Of a stretch of DNA of 64,000 bases, positions 59,929 to 64,000 are shown one piece after another (the first letter of the stretch is position 1; each line of letters opens with the position of its first letter). This DNA comes from Chalara sp. BL73. Its lineage: Eukaryota > Ascomycota > Leotiomycetes > Helotiales. A model generated the notes under the pieces. That model ran no database searches, was not told the origin of the DNA, and worked only from the letters and a program-made list of their open reading frames with translations. A program made the position numbers and the translations under genes. The DNA lies in assembly GCA_918026815.1 (NCBI GenBank), contig CAKJVC010000006.1, positions 1,240,001 to 1,304,000 on the forward strand, in the 5' to 3' direction.

Positions 59929-60647
59929 GGGTAGCAATACACTGACACCATGGTGTCAGTTTAGAGCTGACGTAAGCACGACACCACACCACCTACACAA
60001 GGCACCCAGCCTGTAAACTCAGGGCAACCAGCCTGTACGCTCAGGGCAACCAGCCTGTACGTTCAGGGCATCCAGCCTGTAAACTCAGGGCACCCAGCCT
60101 GTAAAACACAACGCGACCAGCCTGTAAAAACGCGATTACAAACTTAAAATGTGACTTTTTTTTTAAAATGTTACTATTGCTAAAACTGCATATTGCTTTT
60201 AAAACTAGTTTTGCAAACTAATTCAAGCTTAAGCAAAACAGTATTATTATGTTTTTCGGATTAATATACTGGAAAAAGTGTTTTCTAAATGCGACTATAG
60301 CGATCAATTTTCGCTTGAAAACTTCGCAAAATCAGTCACGAACTTGTAAAAAAACTACAATTTGTAAAAAAATTTGTACAATTTTTATTATAGTTAAAAA
60401 GTTAAATAAAGCATATGAAAAAGTTTAACATTAAAAAAAATCCTTTTTTAAAGTGATAAATAGCGTTATACACAAACAGAATTATTTCAAGTTTATAATC
60501 GCGTTTTTACAAGCTGGCCGCGTTGTGTTTACAGGCTGGTTGCCCTGAGTTTACAGGCTGGGTGCCTTGTGTAGGTGGTGTGGTGTCGTGCTTACGTCAG
60601 CTCTAAACTGACACCATGGTGTCAGTGTATTGCTACCCTCTTTCATG
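59920..60647. mobile_element. 710-bp Mutator-like MITE with long inverted repeats and flanking 9-bp duplication
   Basis: The element (59929-60638) starts GGGTAGCAATACACTGACAC and ends with its inverse. It is flanked by TCTTTCATG at 59920-59928 and 60639-60647. If the terminal G/C are assigned to the target, the duplication is 11 bp. A 9-11 bp duplication with terminal repeats over 100 bp fits Mutator-like elements. The inner AT-rich part has no coding capacity. Each end holds the 20-bp perfect palindrome ACTGACACCATGGTGTCAGT (59941-59960, 60607-60626). The left arm contains extra copies of a 22-bp unit built on CCAGCCTGTA, so arms are unequal. It ends about 150 bp upstream of the HET gene start at 60795. 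Confidence 0.9.
60000..60130 (+). repeat. 22-bp tandem repeats inside the left arm of the Mutator-like MITE
   Basis: Four to five units with core GGGCAACCAGCCTGTA and variable spacer AACTC, CGCTC or CGTTC are seen in the left arm. Only one or two units are present in the right arm (about 60508-60575). This is a terminal-repeat minisatellite, not a CRISPR array: the spacers are 5-6 bp and near-identical. Confidence 0.85.
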
Positions 60648-60794
60648 GCCCGTGACCTACTTACGTAAGCCGATTCCTGACGCCGATAGCGCCATCTCAC
60701 GTATTGCATGAGAGGGGCACGCTAGGTGGTTTGCCTCCTTTGGCAAGCATTGCGTTGCGGTCATCGACAACACGTGTGTCCTTCGGCTTTCGTC

Positions 60795-62914
60795 ATGACT
60801 CCTCTGAAGAAGAACGTCACTTCTTATCTTGCTTCGTTGAAATCCTACGTTGCATCTTCAAAATCTTCTGTAGAAACCGAGTTATCTTGTCCTGCTCCTC
60901 CAACGAAACCGTTTAATCCCGAGGGTTCTATGTATGGAAGTCCTACTCTCTCTCCGGATAAAGATGAAATTCGCGTTTTGCGCCTTCATCCGGCAACAAA
61001 TTGGGATGATCAAATAGAGTGTAGCTTAATGACGTTGTCTCTCAGTGATCCTAAGAGACCACAGTATCAGGCACTATCCTATGTCTGGGGAGATCCACAG
61101 ATCACGCTCCCCATCAAAGTGAATGGGTTACATTTCGAAGGGACCAAAAACCTTGTCGATGCACTTCGCGCTCTCCGATTTCAGGGGCAAGAGAGAATAA
61201 TATGGATTGACGCAATTTGTATCAACCAGAAAGACATTCAAGAGCGGAACCAGCAGGTCAAGAAAATGGCTGATATTTATCGCAATTCTAGCGCGACGGT
61301 AGCGTGGCTAGGTTCTAGTGATAAGGAGTCTGATAAGAGACCACCAGGTATGACAGCATTTCTCTACTTATTATATAACAACGCCTTCAAATTTTCAAAT
61401 ACCTGTATAAATTTTAACATGCCAAAGAGCCTTTATATGATGCCATCGAAGATCGCTCAATTACCGACACCGATTTGGCCGTGCTAACTCATGAGGCGCG
61501 GAATGTGTGGCCAAATTTGCCGGAGGATCACCCCCTGCAACAAGGGCCATTTGTGCAGTGGAAATGCGCAGAGATGAATTTGTCATTGACAGATTCATTC
61601 AGAACCTTTCGCGTAATGGCTTCTCAGCATTTTAACATATTACGAGAGTTTAATCAGCCGGGTTGGACAATGGAATCCTATCTAGCAGTCTCCCAAGAGT
61701 TGCGAATTATTATGAAATGTTTAGAGCCGATATGTAATGTCCCCTGGTGGTCCCGTGTATGGACAGCGCAAGAGACGATTCTTCCAAAAACTCTCTACTT
61801 CATGTCCGGGCCGTATACTGTGTCATTCCGAGTATTGGATCAGGCGTGTAGCGCATGTGCCAACAGAGAAGTTGTTTATACCGCACTGGAAAACTCATCT
61901 CACAGTTTTAATCTGGATCTCTCATTGCTGAGAAACTATATTGGCAACATGGCCTCGATCAATAGATTTAGGGCTCTTTTGCATAACGGGCAAGACTCGT
62001 TGGGACTTGATATTCGGTGGCAGTCTCGAAACTCTCAGGAGCTGTGCCTTCGAGAGCTATTTGGTTCTTTCTCCGTACGACTTGCCACCGATCCAAAAGA
62101 CAAAGTTTTTGGTGTATTGGGCCTTGCATCTCCAACATTAAGGGATGAAATCATTCAACCGGATTATAACCTCACAACATCACAAGTATATCAGCTCGCT
62201 GTTGTCTTGGCAATAAAATCTAGCAAGCATTTCGATATTGTGCCCGTGATTTCGAGCTCTAGGGCTTTAAACTTGAATTTGCAGACTGACGGTTCAGTCA
62301 TTCCAAGCTGGCTGCCTAATTGGGAAACACCAGAGAGAGTGCAGACTAATGGTTTCTCTGAAATAACTATCACACGAGAATGGGCAGAGAGCTTGATGAA
62401 GCCAAAAGGCAATTGGATACAGTCTAAGGACGATGCTGGATATGAAGGTCCTCTAAAACTGTATTCTGATGGTGTTCTTGAAATACAAGGAGCCAAAATT
62501 GCGAAAATTACTAATATTGCTAAATCCGGCCAAGAGAAAGGTTGGAATGCGACAATAGGCGAAAGCAAAGATACTGTGCCGGAGATCCCTACTTCAAATC
62601 ATAATACGACAGATGATTACGCAACTCCGAAAACCACGATGCGGCTCACTAAAACTGTACAAGAAGGGGATGAAGTCTTTTTCCTCCAAGGTTGCGAATA
62701 CCTTGTGATACTTAGACCGCATAAATACAAAGTGAGTTCACCGAATACCTGGCCGCGGAGTTACAGGAACGGTGTTCTCGACCCCAAAAGCAGGCCATCC
62801 AAATTCACATGCTACTCGTGGGTTTGCATGGAGGTTCAACGATATCTAAATCGGAGTCACAATCAGTTCGAGCAATGGGAAAGAGTGCCTTTACAACGCA
62901 TATTTCTCCAATAG
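60795..62914 (+). CDS. HET-domain protein (heterokaryon incompatibility), 679 aa
   Basis: Exons 60795-61347 and 61428-62914 join in phase 1 and give 679 residues. HET blocks are clear: RLHPATNWDDQIECSLMTLS, YQALSYVWGD, the NLVDALRALR helix, RIIWIDAICINQKDIQERNQ, MADIYRNSSATVAWLG, then WWSRVWTAQETIL in exon 2 and LATDPKDKVFGVLGLAS. The C-terminal part ends with GDEVFFLQGCEYLVILRP, a common tail. ATG 60795 (MTPLKKNVTSYLASL) is the first Met; an in-frame GTG upstream at 60726 is not favoured. The branch sequence TTTAAC and acceptor AAAG define the intron. The frame is intact. A Mutator-like MITE ends 147 bp before the start and so lies in the promoter region. This is a different HET subfamily from the two minus-strand HET genes, which carry an N-terminal Cys-rich section. 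Confidence 0.92.
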
Positions 62915-63255
62915 CATGATAAACTTGATGGTCGTAAATTTTTTTTTAAAAAAGATTTGGTACAGCCGATCAGCATTGAGTCGGCTTTCTCGACAAGCAC
63001 GATTTTGTCTAGCCAGGCGATTATATAGTTTGAGTGGTCCAGCCAAGCCTGTTTTGAAAGAACCAAAGCGAAGCAGGAGCTGTTTCTAAAGGTGAATTTG
63101 ATTAATAGAAACAGCTCAAGTAGCCATTAAAGATACGCCAGGGGCAGGACTGTCAGGTGACTAAATAGATGTTGCGGGTGACTTCATTTTATCCGTTCTG
63201 GGGGAATGGTTTTGAATATATGGATCCAAAGCCAGTAAAATCTCAAGTACTAGTG
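62915..63255. other. Intergenic stretch with no supported gene
   Basis: Short tail-to-tail gap between the HET gene and the ankyrin pseudogene. A T-run/A-run hairpin-like sequence (TTTTTTTTTAAAAAA) lies at about 62939-62953 downstream of the HET stop. Confidence 0.35.
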
Positions 63256-64000
63256 TTATTCGTAATTAAGATCTGTCGGAAAGCTATTGTCATTAATTGA
63301 CACCGGGTCCGCTCTGCGTCGCGCATACGCTTTATGCACTGCCGTCAACCCAGACTTATCCTTCCAATAAACGTTTGCACCATGTTTAACTAAAGCCTGA
63401 ACAATTCCAATTTGTCCCCCATCTGCAGCTAACATCAGGGGAGTATACTGAAGCTTTGTTTTTGAATTTATATACGCCTTTCTTTCAAGTAGAACATCCA
63501 CAACTTCTCTGCGGAAATTCTGCACTGCTTTATGAAGGGAGTGTGGTTGCGTTTATCTGTCGAATTTATGGCCGATCCAACATCCAGTAGAATCTCCACG
63601 ATGGGAACGTGTCCTTGAGAAGCAGCTCCAAAGGAGGGCCGTTTCTCCATCATGGGGATAGCGGAGATTTGCGTTATTTTGATTAGTAACTTAACAGCCT
63701 CCTGGCCATGATATGCTGCTATTCCCAGTGGGGCGGACGGACTACTCTCTGTCCATGGCAGCTCCACTCTCAAGGAGTTCTTGATCAGTAGAGTCAACCC
63801 AATTTTTTGCAGCTTGGTGGAGCCGCCTATATCATTTGCCATCGTATGCGTTTACGTTGGCTCGGTGGCCAATGAAGGTTTGAACAGCTTTCTCATGCCC
63901 GGCCTCAGCAGCCTTGAAAAGTGGTGTAGAACCCCATCGGGTCCTTCGTATCCACTACAGCCGTTCTCCATCGGAATTTCTACCATAGTGTTATCCCCCT
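63256..64000 (-). pseudogene. Ankyrin-repeat protein pseudogene, 5' part beyond the window
   Basis: Minus-strand ankyrin units occur in shifting frames. From the right: PLFKAAEAGHEKAVQTFIGH, then an in-frame TGA near the segment after NAYDG, PLGIAAYHGQEAVKLLIK, ASQGHVPIVEILLDVGSAIN, VQNFRREVVDVLLERKAYIN and TPLMLAADGGQIGIVQALVK, ending in SFPTDLNYE at 63256. Frame changes are seen near 63680 (one base lost), near 63635 (one base gained), near 63538 (one base lost) and near 63930. The intact parent would be an ankyrin repeat domain, as found at the C-termini of fungal NLR proteins. Whether an NLR core lies upstream cannot be seen. Confidence 0.7.

Noticed and set aside
60000..60130. CRISPR-like array
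   Set aside because: 22-bp units with 5-6 bp near-identical spacers, inside a transposon arm of a eukaryotic genome. These are minisatellite repeats.
1..64000. tRNA or rRNA genes
   Set aside because: I looked for B-box-like GGTTCRA motifs with a matching cloverleaf (for example near 22029 and 23243) and found none that folds convincingly. A covariance-model search would be decisive.

Overview
The window looks like nuclear DNA of a filamentous ascomycete (Pezizomycotina). Genes are broken by short 45-80 bp introns with CTRAY-type branch points. The protein families are typical of filamentous fungi: HET domains, a PNP-NACHT-ankyrin NLR, CorA-like membrane proteins, DUF6594, an Ayr1-like reductase and a secreted amidase. 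The class is an inference; the gene mix would suit Leotiomycetes. Genes are sparse, separated by long non-coding stretches with small inverted-repeat elements and decayed genes.

Layout. 1-886: partial conserved gene of unknown function (minus). 1229-1768: orphan C-terminal piece of a secreted-hydrolase type protein. 3340-6758: MFS sugar transporter (minus). 7983-9324: ankyrin protein with a fungal STAND-type N-terminus. 11266-13476: 736-aa protein of unknown family (minus). 14892-16960: HET-domain protein (minus). 19022-21392: C2H2 zinc-finger protein. 25780-28326: CorA-like protein. 29748-31660: STAND-type N-terminal domain fused to a Rad6-like E2 fold that lacks the catalytic cysteine, with a miniature transposon inserted exactly at its stop codon. 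37183-38444: second CorA-like gene (minus). 39504-43436: PNP-NACHT-ankyrin NLR. 45308-49809: protein kinase fused to a HET domain (minus). 50650-51615: DUF6594 pseudogene (minus). 54006-54900: Ayr1-like reductase. 56464-58800: secreted amidase (minus). 59929-60638: Mutator-like MITE. 60795-62914: third HET-domain gene. 63256-64000: ankyrin pseudogene running off the edge (minus).

The most striking observation is in the kinase-HET gene. The kinase reading frame and the HET reading frame are separated by about 520 bp that would normally be called intergenic. Read on the minus strand, this interval parses completely into eight consecutive canonical introns (53-77 bp), each with a donor, branch point and acceptor, separated by seven exons of exactly 3 nt. 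All introns are phase 0, so the chain joins kinase to HET in frame. Every intron also holds an in-frame stop, so retaining any one would give a kinase-only protein.

Functionally, the window is enriched in allorecognition or innate-immunity style modules: three HET domains, one NLR, two STAND-type N-terminal domains, ankyrin arrays, a kinase and a pseudo-E2. Several copies are decaying through frameshifts and nonsense codons, and recent MITE insertions lie next to two of these genes. This suggests a fast-evolving accessory region of the incompatibility type. That conclusion is inferred from domain content alone.
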